DNA of 64,000 nucleotides, from positions 23,539,265 to 23,603,264 of the forward strand of contig NC_088303.1 of assembly GCF_032854445.1 (NCBI RefSeq), read 5' to 3'. The first letter of the stretch is position 1. The number at the start of each line of letters is the position of its first letter. The notes under the pieces are model-generated. The model did not search any database and had not been told where the DNA came from. It saw only the letters and a list, made by a program, of their open reading frames with translations. A program made the translations under genes and the position numbers. Origin of the DNA: Liolophura sinensis (taxonomy: Eukaryota; Mollusca; Polyplacophora; Chitonida; Chitonidae). Shown piece by piece: positions 1 to 11,700 of the stretch.

Positions 1-515
1 GAAAGAAACGCATATGTAGATTTTCACAAGATAAAGCTGATTATAGGGTTATTTTTAGTTACGCTGTGAGAAAGTGAGAACGCCAGCAATCAAAACATAG
101 ACAACATATGTCCATTCAGCGACAACACAAGGACGCTCATCCGTACATCTGGTGTTAGCACCAAGTACCACCTTCTGTATATACGTTACTCTTTGGGGAG
201 GGTCTATATGTCATTTGACATGGTATATTTATTTAAGCTTTTCTGACTGATTCACATGTAAGTCAGCTTAAATTCTCATGCTGTCACACATGTAACTCGG
301 TGAATAGCTGACATAGTGCAGAGCAGCTATAAGATAATCGATAAATGTACAGTATATTCCTTCTATATCCATTAATTTCCAATTTAAGAGGATAGTTTTT
401 TTCTGGCTCACCCGTTTTATTCCAACTTTTCTGATAAAATCTACATTTATGATATCATTGATTGGGTCTGAGGTTATGTCAAGATAATGAACGCTTATCG
501 TTTTCAACTTTTCAG
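1..515. other. AT-rich intronic or 5' flank of lectin gene
   Basis: No convincing coding exon is visible. A polypyrimidine tract and AG (ending at 515) precede the first lectin exon. The lectin frame enters that exon with two bases of a split codon, so at least one earlier coding exon (signal peptide) must lie upstream, outside the window or undetected here. Confidence 0.5.
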
Positions 516-3500
516 ACGTAAACCTTGCTTTCAACAAACAAGCCTACCAACAGAGCACGTATGTCCGTCCCGGCGGTACCACCCTAAGGGCAGGCCTAGC
601 TGTGGACGGTAACCCTGATCCTAACACAGACCATGTTTCCTGCTCCCACACCCACATGGGCTACCTGCCATGGTGGATGGTAGATCTGGGTGAAGAACTA
701 CTCGTCATGGCTGTGAAGGTCACCAACAGAGATACCAGTAAGACGACTTAGAGCAGTTTGTTTGTTACATAATGAGTACTCAACTGAATATAAGATATAC
801 ACTCTACTGTCAATTGGTGTGAATTTAGGACGCTTCAAAAGTTAAAAGAAAAGACAACACGAGACCACATGTATATAGGGCGATGCATCGATAAAGTATT
901 CAAGACCGCTGTCATCCGGGCATTTGCCCTTTTACCTGTTGCAACACTCGAGTGTTTCCTACGAGCTCTGCCCGGTTTTTCTCCCACTACAATGATGGCC
1001 ACCTTCGTGTACGTCTAATATTCTTGATTACAGATAAAAACACCAATAAAATAAATAAATAAATCTAAGAATTCCAGATTAAAAGTTCATTTAAAGAGTT
1101 TGCAAGTACATCCGAGAATAAAATGACTGGACGTTTAGGCCTGTTTACGCCTCTCCTCCCAAATAATCAAGGTTATATAAGGGGTTGTCTTTTCTTTTAA
1201 GACTGGATTAGCTTCGTTACTTAACCTCCTTGAACTGTTTTTCCTAGCTTATTCAGATTAAGGGTTACTGTTTTTCTTTCATATTTCTCTTGATCAGCCC
1301 CTTGAAATGGTGCGTTGACTAAAATTAACAACATTGTGACGGGAATGTAATGCCAAAAGGACTGGAGATGTGGATAATAAATACATATAGTGAATAATTT
1401 TGTAGGTCAAGTAAAGTATATAGGGAAATTTTAATATTGAAATTTCTCTATAGCTATATACAGCTGAGTAACTTGATGGAAACCTTAAATTTCGACATGC
1501 AGCGGAAATGTACTTTCCCAAAAAAGAAATATATGCCATGGCTGCTGCTCACGATTGCTGACATTCTGGCATTCTCATTTTGTAAGTAGGCCTAGTGAAC
1601 CTGGCTTATTCTTGAATGAACGAGTACTTGAGCAGTAAAATGCAGCCATATCGTTTCCAGAAAAAAATCTGTAGTATGGCGTTGAACACCAAGCGCATTA
1701 GAAACCGCCTGTTCCAAGTATCAGGCATTTATTCAATCCTTTTTACCATTTTCCCGTCGCTTCAAGTGTATAATTTAAGCTATCTGACCCGCAAAAATGC
1801 TATATTTAGAAACTTCAACTCAAATTGTATCAAAGCTATTCAATATCAACAGGTCAGCGTGCTCCTGCCATTTGTTAATCAAAACCTCGAATTGTCAGTC
1901 ATGCAATTTCTCAAGAAATATATGCACAACTGTACACTTACAAAGATTTACAACGAAACCCGTTTTCTTTAACGTGACCTTTGGTGTGGATTTATTAAAA
2001 AGTGTATCCTAGAGACTAAGATTAATTTAAAAATCGGAAATCGTCGGGTTGAAAATAATTTGGACAGAGTTCAACATAAAATGCCAATAAAATCCATTAT
2101 GGTGGCAGAAGCATTTCAGGCTTTGAGATCAAACATGTACAGCAAATATTACCAAATTACCCATGGTAGCTTTTGAATCCGAGGCGTTACAATTTACACA
2201 AATATGACCAACGCACACAGTCGTACAGTATCCGAACCTCTGAAACCACCATTTTTGAATCAAGTGACTATGTTGCAATGGCGGACTTGAGTGCTCTTCC
2301 CAAAGTTAAAAATTTTCTAGATCTTTTTTACAATAGTTGCATGCTTGTAGCTCCTTTTGTTTATTTTGAAAACAAAAATTAATGCTAAAGACTCCCAATC
2401 AAGTTGTCAGTCGTCCTTTTCATGGTATTATCTTCATAGTTTCAATCCAAAAATTCTAGGAGTTTATCTTCTCCGGACGATGCTAAGTGCGGCCGATCTG
2501 GTAGCGAAGACCAAGTGCTTTGTTTTCAGGGCGACGAGTACATAAATTTGTGTTAATTGTTATGTTATGAACTTTATTATTCACGAATAAGTAGGCGATA
2601 TAAAGTCAGAAGTAGCATACAGCTTTGACAGCACGAGTACTCTAAAAGACCGAGTTCCAGTGGTTGGTGAATGGAACAGTACATGTCTGTATTTATGATA
2701 GGCAAGGATGAAACCGATCAAATAAATCCATACATGTTTTTTTCAGTTTGTTTTTAAGCTTTCTTCGAATGAATGAATAATTGGTTATGACTTAGCACCA
2801 CATCCGCAGCATTTCAGCCATATCGTGGGGAAGCGTTTGGAATATAACTGTCAGGTTGGAGTGGTTACATGTACATGTGTATATGAATTAAACACAGTAT
2901 AGTTTTAATTTTATGGTATTATATGTTCATTTCAGGCTTTGAAAGACTAAGAGATTTTAAAATAGAGGCCGGCACAGTTGGAAGTACCAATGGCACACTG
3001 GTGGCGCCCTAGCTTTGTTACTTCGCCGCCGGGATCCAGGGCCCGGCCACCACCGTGCGCTACCAGTGCGTTGCGCCAATCATGGCTAGGTTTGTTAAAA
3101 TCTCTCTGACTGCATCCGGTTACCTGCAACTCTGTGAGGTTGCCGTCATTGGCACAGAAACACGTAAGTTCTGGTCTTCGGCACTGAGGTATCTGGCTAT
3201 GACATTAACACACACAACCTCAGGCCATGGCACTAACACACACAAGCTCAGGTCATGACACTAACACTCACAAGCTCAGGTCATAATACTAACACACAAG
3301 CTCAGGTCATGAGACAAACACACACAAGCTCAGGTCATGAGACAAACACACACAAGCTCAGGTCATGACACAAACACACACGAGTTCTGGTCATAATACT
3401 AACACACAAGCTCAGGTCATGACACTAACACACACAAGCGCAGGTTATGACACTAACACACAAGCTCAGGTCATGACACTAACACACACGAGCTCAGGTA

Positions 3501-6500
3501 ATTATACTAACACACACGAGCTCAAGTCATGATATTAACACACACAAGCTCAGGTCATGGCACTAACACGAACAATCTAGGGTCATGACACAAACACACA
3601 CAAGCTCACGTCATGTCACAAACACACAGGCTCAGGTCATGACACTAACACACACAAGCTCAGGTCATGACACTTACACACACAAGCTCAGGTCATGACA
3701 CTAACACACCCGAGCTCAGGTCATGACCCTAACACACACAATCTCAGATCATGACAAAAACACACACAAGCTCAGGCCAAGACACAAACACATACAAGCT
3801 CTGGCCATGACACAAGTACACACAAGCTCAGGTCAAGACACAAGCACATACAAGCTCAGGTCATGACACAAACACACATCAGCTGAGGTCATGACACTAA
3901 CACACAAAAGCTCAGATCATAACACTAACACACACGAGTTCTGATCATAACACTAACACACAAGCTGAGGTCATGACGCCAACGCACCCGGGCTCAGGCC
4001 ATGATACTAACACACACAAGCTCAGATCTTGACACAAAAACACACAAGCTCAGGTCATAACACAAACACACGCAAGCTCAGGCCATGCCACAAACACACA
4101 CAAACTCAGGTCATGACACTAACACACTCAAGCTCAGGTCATGACACAAACTCACACAAGCTTAGGTCATGATACTAACACACACGAGCTCTGACCATGA
4201 CACTAACACACATTAGTTCTGGCTATGACACTAAAACACACACGTTCTGGCCATGGCATTAACACACACAAGTTTTGGCTATGATACTTACACACACGAG
4301 CTCAGGCCATGACACTAACACACACAAACCCAGGCCATGACACTTACACACATTAACACACACAAACCCAGGCCATGACACTTTCACACACTAACACACA
4401 CAAACCCAGGCCATGACACTAACACACACAAACCAAGGCCATGATACTGACAAACACAAACCCAGGCCATGACACTAAACACACACAAACCCAGGCCATG
4501 ACACTAACACACAGAAGCCCAGGCCATGACACTGACACACACAAACCCAGGCCATGACACTAACACACACCAACCCAGGCCATGACACGAACACACACCA
4601 ACCCAGGCCATGACACTAACACATACATACCCAGGACATGGCACTAACGCACACAAACCCAGGACATGACACTAAAAACACACAAACCCAGCGCATGGCA
4701 CTAACACATGCAAATCCATGAAACTAACACACACTAACAGACACAAACCAAGACCACGACACTAACACACATACACCCAGACCATGACACTGACACACAC
4801 AAACCCAGGTCATGACACAAACACACACTAACACACGCAATCCCAGGCAGTAACACACGCAAACCCAGGTCATGACACCAACACACACAAACCCAGGTCA
4901 TGGCACTAACACACACATAAACCCAGGCCATGACACTAACACACACAAGCTGTGGCCATAGCACTGACACACACAAGCCCAGGCCATGGCACGAACACAC
5001 ACAAACCCAGGCCATGACATCGACACACTTATACCCAGGCCATAACACTGACACACACATGCCCAGACCATAACACTACCACACATTAGCTCTCGTCATG
5101 TCTCTAAAAGATATGAGCCCTGGCCTTGACACTAATGACACTAACACAGGATCGAGACCCACGGTGTGACGCTTCTCGACTCACGGGGCCCTTGTTTAAA
5201 ATTTTAACTTAATTTTTAACCACAGTTAGTTTAATGAAATGTTATTTTGTATTTTAGTATGTGTTAAGTATATATCTGGATGCCGGCAGCCCAATGCTGT
5301 AGCCTGCCTGCCTCGCGACAAGTGATTACATCTAACGGGGTCGAGTGATCGACAGTTGGTAGAGCGTCCGCTTCAGGATCAATCCTGGGTCGAGTCACAC
5401 CTGAGACTTTAAAAGAGGAAGTTGTAACGTCCTCGCTTGGCGTTCAGCATGAACGGGATAGTGCAACGAATGGTTGACCCGTATCAGAGTAATGGCTCGG
5501 GCGAGGTGGCTTACTTGCCTTCGGTAAGTGGTATCAGTGAAGCAGCACTAGATAAAAGAGCGGTGGAAATCCGTCCTGCAACAAGGAGGCACATTACATA
5601 CACCATAAGGACTCATATGACTGAAAAATTGTTGAGTACGACGTTAAACCCCAAGCACTCACTCACGCACTCGAGTGTTCGAATCCAACCCTGCGACCGT
5701 GACTTTTTTTGTTATTGCTGGACGATAACATCTGGGTCACCTCCACGGCATGTTGTTAGCGTGCTAGCGCTTCAAAATGAGTCAAGGGTCTCTATTCAGT
5801 GCGATCGCTTTATATCACCACCACGTCTGGACAAACTTGGCCTCTGGAATCTGTGTAGTCACGCTCGTAAGCTTGTTTAGACTTAGCCTCACCACCGCTG
5901 TCCTTGCGAAATTCACTCAGGCGTTATTTAGAATCATGTTTGGCATACTTTAGATAAAGAGAATGCACGTGTATAAAATATTATTAGAAACAAAAGTTCA
6001 TAAAGATATTTGTATTTCTAACAAAATTCCTGCGTCATCACCGTGACTCCTGTGACCTCGGCGTTGTGCAAGATTTCTATGCAAACTTTGTTAATGGTGG
6101 CAGTGATGTAAAGCGAACGTAGAGAGTGGCGCATGTTCTCTAAGGAATATGAACCTGCAGATGGGGGTTGTATTTTTTCCAGGCTGTGGCCACTTTCCTC
6201 CCGAAATCATGCAGACCGCCATCGTATAAGGGAAATAGACTTGACCACGGTGTAAAACAAAAAATCAAATAAATAAATAAAAATAGTCCCCTTATGGAAT
6301 GGATGAAATAACGTCGCTAATATTTCTCTGATCGTTAATTAAGATTTTATCAATTCTGACCAACGGCTATGTCTTCTAAAGGTCTGGTACCTGTTTTATT
6401 TCAGAGAAGTTTTACTTGCTAGAGCAGCGAAAGAACAAGAAGTCGAACGGCACAGTTCTGTTCTCGGGTCTCCTCAAGTCAGTGGCCACATGCGTGGCAC

Positions 6501-6646
6501 AGTGCAGCCAGACCAAGTCCTGTACTTCCATAAACATCAAGACTATTCCCCCGGGCACAGTGCTCTGTGGGCTGAGGACTGACAGTCCTAGCAATGTACT
6601 GGACAGTCTGGTGGACGCCTCGGGCTGGGTACATTATTTCCCCTGA
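516..6646 (+). CDS. fucolectin-like secreted lectin with C-terminal PAN/apple-like domain (5' partial; in-frame stop)
   Basis: Three exons join in phase: 516-737, 2936-3163 and 6405-6646, each flanked by AG and GT, with a TGA stop at 6644-6646. The first two encode a fucolectin (F-type lectin, tachylectin-4/pentraxin-1 class) domain: NLAFNKQAYQQS, then AVDGNPDP, SCSHTH, PWWMVDLG and VKVTNRD, then after the splice FERLRDF, a C-terminal RFVKISL and LQLCEVAVIG. Domains of this family bind fucosylated glycans and are usually secreted. The last exon encodes a Cys-rich segment (TCVAQCSQTKSCTS ... LCGL) typical of PAN/apple folds. Exon 2 contains an in-frame TAG at 3010-3012 after GTLVAP, where the family normally continues; frame and family similarity resume directly after it. 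Splice sites and the last exon look intact, so this is either a young pseudogene, a stop allele or a one-base sequence error. The start exon is not visible. Confidence 0.75.
955..1068 (+). repeat. SINE type A, decayed 3' part
   Basis: Diverged copy of the commonest dispersed repeat here: a segment like TTTCTCCCACTACAATGATGGCC, then CACCAATAAAATAAATAAAT at the 3' end. It lies in the first lectin intron. Confidence 0.55.
3180..5150 (+). repeat. 2-kb minisatellite, about 28-bp unit
   Basis: About 70 imperfect copies of a unit containing AGGTCATGACAC and TAACACACACAAGCTC fill the intron between lectin exons 2 and 3, starting within about 20 bases of the exon-2 donor. Two subfamilies are visible. 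The left part has AAGCTCAGGTCATGAC; from about 4300 the right part has AAACCCAGGCCATGAC, with some length variants. The long reverse-strand open frames here come only from the repeat. Confidence 0.95.
5338..5672 (+). repeat. tRNA-derived SINE, type B
   Basis: The 5' end looks like a tRNA, with an A-box-like AGTTGGTAGAGCGTCC and a B-box-like GGGTCGAGTCAC. The 3' end is CATATGACTGAAAAATTG ... TACGACGTTAAACCCCAAGC, followed by a CACT-rich tail. It lies in the last lectin intron and creates a spurious 147-codon open frame (5437-5880). Confidence 0.8.
6160..6285 (+). repeat. SINE type A, decayed 3' part
   Basis: Recognisable ACTTTCCTCCCGAAATCATG, CCGCCATCGTATAAG, CGGTGTAAAAC and AATCAAATAAATAAATAAA. 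It sits just before the last lectin exon. Confidence 0.65.
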
Positions 6647-6842
6647 AACATTAGCAAATATTCATAAGTAGAATACACTTCCATGAGACAACCACTTCAT
6701 GTAAGGTAAACCTTTATAGCGCAGAAGGCAGTCATATGTTTGAGTCCATAAATTAGGCAAACATCTTTGTTATCGCAGCTTTACTGGATTTAGTGACTAT
6801 CAAAAACGTTTCTTTTTTTTACGATTATGCATTTGTTTTTTG

Positions 6843-6849
6843 TTTGTGT

Positions 6850-6900
<51 letters not shown>
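6843..6900. repeat. (TA)n microsatellite
   Basis: Nearly pure TA dinucleotides. Confidence 0.95.
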
Positions 6901-6901
<1 letters not shown>

Positions 6902-7331
6902 ATAATTTTAAGAACCTGTGACGTATAATAGGGAATTTTATAATGAGGATATAACATGTTCATGATTGTTTCCCTTACACAATTGATAAACCACCGACCA
7001 CTGACAACTTTAGTGATGAACTTTCCCACATGTACTGATATTATTAGTTACATGGTTACTCAGTGATAGTGTGGTGAGTTTATGTACTCACCAGGTTGCT
7101 CTCGGACCCTTAAATAGCCCTGGTGACACTAAGCTACGCTGAGGTAATGAATGACACACGTAAGCTGGGAAGGTAGGTTCAAAGAAGGGAAAGGTCAGTC
7201 AAAGGAGACAACTCTGTGGGTCACGGAAAGCACACATCTGACGTGCACACCTTATTTGTGTAAGACAAGTTGTCTTAAATGAAGAAAGAAGTCCTTCTTC
7301 CCCTATTTTCAAGCTGTATGTTAGATAAGTT

Positions 7332-7332
<1 letters not shown>

Positions 7333-7370
<38 letters not shown>
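7333..7370. repeat. (TA)n microsatellite
   Basis: Pure TA run ending in ACACAC. Confidence 0.95.
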
Positions 7371-7376
<6 letters not shown>

Positions 7377-7547
7377 TCTGATGTATTCAAGGTATACTTC
7401 TAGTCTCTCCAAACCAGACCGTCCTAACCTACCGGTTTTCGGTCTGTCGAAATACCATTCGTATACAAGTGGAAAGTGATGACAGTTAGCCATTGAACTC
7501 TCCGTCTGGAAAAAAAGCCTACGCGGAAGAATACAAATTTTCATTGG

Positions 7548-7953
7548 TTAAAGTGGGAGTATGTCTTCGCTAATATTCATCATCAAGCAAGAACTGGCAA
7601 AAGTAAGATGTGGACGGAAGAAGTGCAGTTTGTTCGTTTCCCACTGCTCTTTAATATCCTTGTAAATATCCCCGCTCTCCCGTTTGCGGGTTTCCTCTTT
7701 CCGTATAGCCTTTTCTAATTTATTTAATCTCATGGAACATGGCATGCAGACATAGCCCTCTCCTTTTAACAACGTCAGGGAAGACGAAGTGGAAAGTGTC
7801 CAGGGGCTCCTTAGAAGTCTTACTTTCCGTCGTCAGATCACGCCTTTGAGCTGTCACAACACGATTATTCATTGTGGATACTAGCTGTGCTAAACAAATT
7901 CTACAGTAAACCTTGAAATCCACATAATCTTTCCAATTCTTTGGCGTGGCCAT
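7548..7953 (-). pseudogene. Frameshifted fragment of an unrecognised protein with two CxxC pairs
   Basis: Two overlapping reverse-strand frames read as one protein. The first starts with ATG at 7953 (MATPKNWKDYVDFKVYCRIC) and runs to about 7775. The second continues with GEGYVCMPCSMRLNKLEK and a charged KEETRKRESGDIYKDIKEQW stretch down to about 7600. The switch falls at a run of four A (four T on the + strand, near 7772-7775); a one-base length difference there would reconcile the frames. The spacing CRIC ... VCMPC followed by a Leu/Lys/Glu helix resembles N-terminal zinc-binding modules of uncharacterised or ZAD-like animal proteins. Function is unknown. It could be a decayed gene, a retrocopy or a sequencing indel, and no partner exon was found. 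Confidence 0.45.
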
Positions 7954-8550
7954 CGAATCGCATGATTTTCGTATATAGTGCTATAGGTGTCTGCACATGA
8001 CAACTGTCATTTACCGTATACGACTTCCCGCCAGAAGATAGTAAGAGTCGTTTCCATTGGTCGGACAGGATTATGTTAAATAGCCATGGTTACGTCTAGC
8101 TATTTCATGGCATACAGTAGACGGATGGATAGTAAAGAATATTTTAGCTTGGCCAATTTCATCGGCTACACCTGCTTCATAACAACTTCAACCGTATACT
8201 GGGGAAGCCCTTGCGTTGGCAATACACCTGAGAGACGGGGGACGTCTTTATTCTGTACACCGCATACTCTCACTACAGCCTCCTCTTATGTTCTTTTGAA
8301 CTAATGTCAGTGTTAATAACTAATGTGGAATCTGACTGAACCATGAATTATACATATTTATGAAGGAAAGATCAGTTTGAAGAGTTAATATGGATCACTA
8401 AATCAAGGTAGATGATGTCGGACATCGCTAGCGTGATTAAATGAAAATATCATTCTCAAGAACCCGTAGAGAAATTACTAGATTTCAGGCGTCTATGATC
8501 TCGTGTATTTTTGTAACAGTTGCAAATAAAAAATTCTCCAGAAGCTATAG

Positions 8551-8725
8551 ACACCTATATCTCGTGTTGCTGTTACCTATCTCGTGATGCTGTCACCTGT
8601 CTCGTGATGCTGTCACCTATCTCGTGTTGCTGTCAGCTAGCGTGTTGCCGTCACCTATCTCGTGTTGCTGTCACCTGTCTCGTGTTGCTGTCAGCTAATT
8701 GGTGTTGCCGTCACCTATCTCCTGC
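8551..8725. repeat. 20-bp minisatellite
   Basis: About eight units of CTCGTGTTGCTGTCACCTAT with TGATGC, CAGCTAG and GCCGTC variants. Confidence 0.9.
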
Positions 8726-11700
8726 ATCCAGTGGGAGAAAATCCACAAGTCTCTTGCAGCTGCATAGAAGCCACATATACCATGAAGCTGACATGCAGCT
8801 TTTAAGGCCTGATTAATTTACAGCCACAGTATACCAGCTAAGGACAAATTCATGCCGCCATATGACATGTACCAGATATTGTATGTTTGTAGTACTTCAA
8901 TGTTGACAAAGAAGCTCTCCTACATGTTTCTGCAAACCATTGTCAACACTGTATACTTATCAGATAATTGATTACTGGAACGCTATCTTGCCAAGAATCA
9001 GTAATTTCAAGTGACTTAATCTTTCAATCTTTTCACAGCCGCTAAAAGGTAAAATATTGGGCCTACATACCGTAAAAAGTAGGTTAAAGGTGTTGGATTT
9101 CCGAATGTAGGATAAACTACACTAAAGCAAAGAATACATAAAGAGAATACAATGACATAGGCCTTGCCTGTGGATAAATGGTTTAGACGTACAAGCTGTG
9201 ATCAATGTCTTATACTATTAACGTGGGAGCCTATGTCTGAATTATGGAGTAAAACTGCGATTAAGACTAGAACTTTTACATTCCTAACCATTGCCCTTCA
9301 ACCTTCCCAAACATCACTAATCCTCTACCAAAAGACATGTATAATCTTCAACAGTCAACTAAGAAATACACCCAATCGCCTTCAGGCATCTGAAACCTCT
9401 GAAATATTCTGCAGCCATCTCAGACACTGCTAATCTCTTACCTCCTATCAACCCGTTATGATCCTTCTAATATGACACAGACGTGTCATCAATCTACAGC
9501 TGCCTATGACCTAGCTTATGCCATACAGTCATCTAAAACCTTTAATCTCCATCAGTCTTCTACAGCTACACAATCCCTGTTAAGTCTTTTCTTCTGCCTA
9601 AAACATCATCAATCAAACAGTCGCTGAAGAACCCTTCAATCTGCATTTATGACCTCCTCAATCTTCTGCATTTATCTAAAACGCGGTTAATGTCTTAGAG
9701 CCGTGTAATGCTTTGAGAAAATGACTTTGCCAAGGTCCTACACCCGTCTGACATCCATATTTTAACTACGTCCGTCCAAGACCTCACTAATTTTCTGCAG
9801 CCGGATGACCCGGTGATGGCCTGCAGTGTGGGGAAAGGAGTCTTTAAACTTGTATGCTGTAAGAACCAATAAAATTAACAGAAAATAACGTATCAACTGA
9901 TTCCATGAGGTGCGAGCAAGTAGCCAAACTGAGGTAGAGGAGCTAATTACGACCCCCTCTGGTCATATATCCTAGTGTACAATGAGTTATTGTAAAGCCG
10001 TCTTAAGTTTTGGGCATACACAACGTTGTGTCTGGTTTCTGTTTCTTATAAACAATAGCCACATGTAACAGTTTATCTGGTTATTAAATGAGTCATGAAA
10101 TGCTGGATGCATTCTGGAAGTATTCCGAAAGCAGTACCTGTCATGATAATAGTTGTGTCAAAGTCCGCAAGAGAACAATATTGATCACAAACAGCCATAG
10201 TGTTGTCCAAGTCACAACTGGATTTTGATCTGTAACTTGTGAAGCCATGAATAAGGTCTACTGGAAGCCGGTTTGTACTGGACACCGAAATCTCTACTTT
10301 TACCGAGGCACCATGGCCGCTAAAGTCGTACTTTTAATGCCCACATTGTTCAATGCTACGTGGTAAAAAAGTCAAGGTTTTCTAGGAAGACGCAGATTTA
10401 CTTTTCGTTTCGGCAGGTACAAAGCTTTTTGTTGAGGTCATCTCCAAATACGTACAGTTAGCCTACGTCATCTAGCCTCGTTTCAATACCAAAGATTATG
10501 TAGACATACCGACAAAGGCGCTCTCGTGTCATTCTAACCTTGCCATTCTGACGGACGAAACGGCTTTGGTAACCGTCTGTACTCATCGACAAGGGTTGTT
10601 GCCTAACAAAAGGTAGGTATTTAGATTAGGTAATCTTATACTCGTATTTCAGAAATACAGTTTTTCGTGCTTCTGATACCACTAATGTAGGCTCGATATC
10701 GTTGGCCGACTATGGGCACTTTCAGAAGTTTAAAACTTAGTTTATCCAGGTACCTATTTTTAACTGAAGAATAATCTGATGACATATGCATACTTTCAGG
10801 AAAAGAGAGAAAAACAGGTTATAAATAAAGCGCAATGGATTGAGAATTAGTTTATGTAGACAGAACTCACTTGTGCGGCTGCATAGGCTCAGACTGTTTC
10901 AGACTTCCTTCACCTATGATCTTGACGGTCATCAAATAATGAAGAATGTTTTTAACTGGTATAAATTAACATAAATAATAAAAGGAAGTTATTGGTATTT
11001 TTGATGTTGTCACCAGACCGTCATGTATCATGCACGAACATAGACAGTAAGCCCAATAGACCTCCTAAGGTATGCATGCTGTCATACACGTGACGTACAT
11101 GTATACATCGTCAAAGATAGACCTTTCCGTCGAGCAGGCAGAATTAAAGTACATGGTTTCCAGCAACACAAATATGTGAAAATAAACTAGAAAATACTAT
11201 ATCTATATGACCGATATATAATCCAAATGTTTACTCCAGCGAAGACTTTAAAATCGAAAGTATGATAGCCTGAAAAACATGTATATTCAGCTGAAAATGA
11301 AAATGAAATAGTCTTACTCAATGACACATACAGTATATATTGATGGATTTCGGAGATGTCGGTTTGTTGGGACGCAGATTTGGGATTTTTCGTATATTTG
11401 AGAAAAAATTGAAAGGCAAACATAGAAATAACACTTGAAAATTAATCAACTAGTCTCAGGAAAGCAAAAAGATCATTTTGCACACTGTCATGTCTATCAT
11501 AGTCTCCAGCTCTTCTAGCCAACTGCCATATTCCACCAAGCCATGGAGTTATTAGGTATTGCCAAGAACAGATCGATTCATCCTAGAGTGAAGTGATGGC
11601 AACCGAGAGATCAGATTTCACCGTGACCAACTTGCTTTATCAACATGCTTTGTCTTAATTCAACTTGTCGAATGACACAAGGGCTAAAGCAATTGTCCAA

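Noticed and set aside
1616-1972. 118-codon open frame
   Set aside because: Low-complexity AT-rich codon use, no splice context, lies inside the lectin intron.
4734-5086. Long reverse open frames rich in Cys, Val and Trp
   Set aside because: They are produced by the 28-bp minisatellite; the residue pattern simply repeats with the unit.
5437-5880. 147-codon open frame on the + strand
   Set aside because: It runs through a type B SINE and has no family similarity.
10073-10285. 70-codon reverse open frame starting MSSTNRLPVDLIHGF
   Set aside because: Composition is passable, but no motif, homologous family or flanking exon was recognised.
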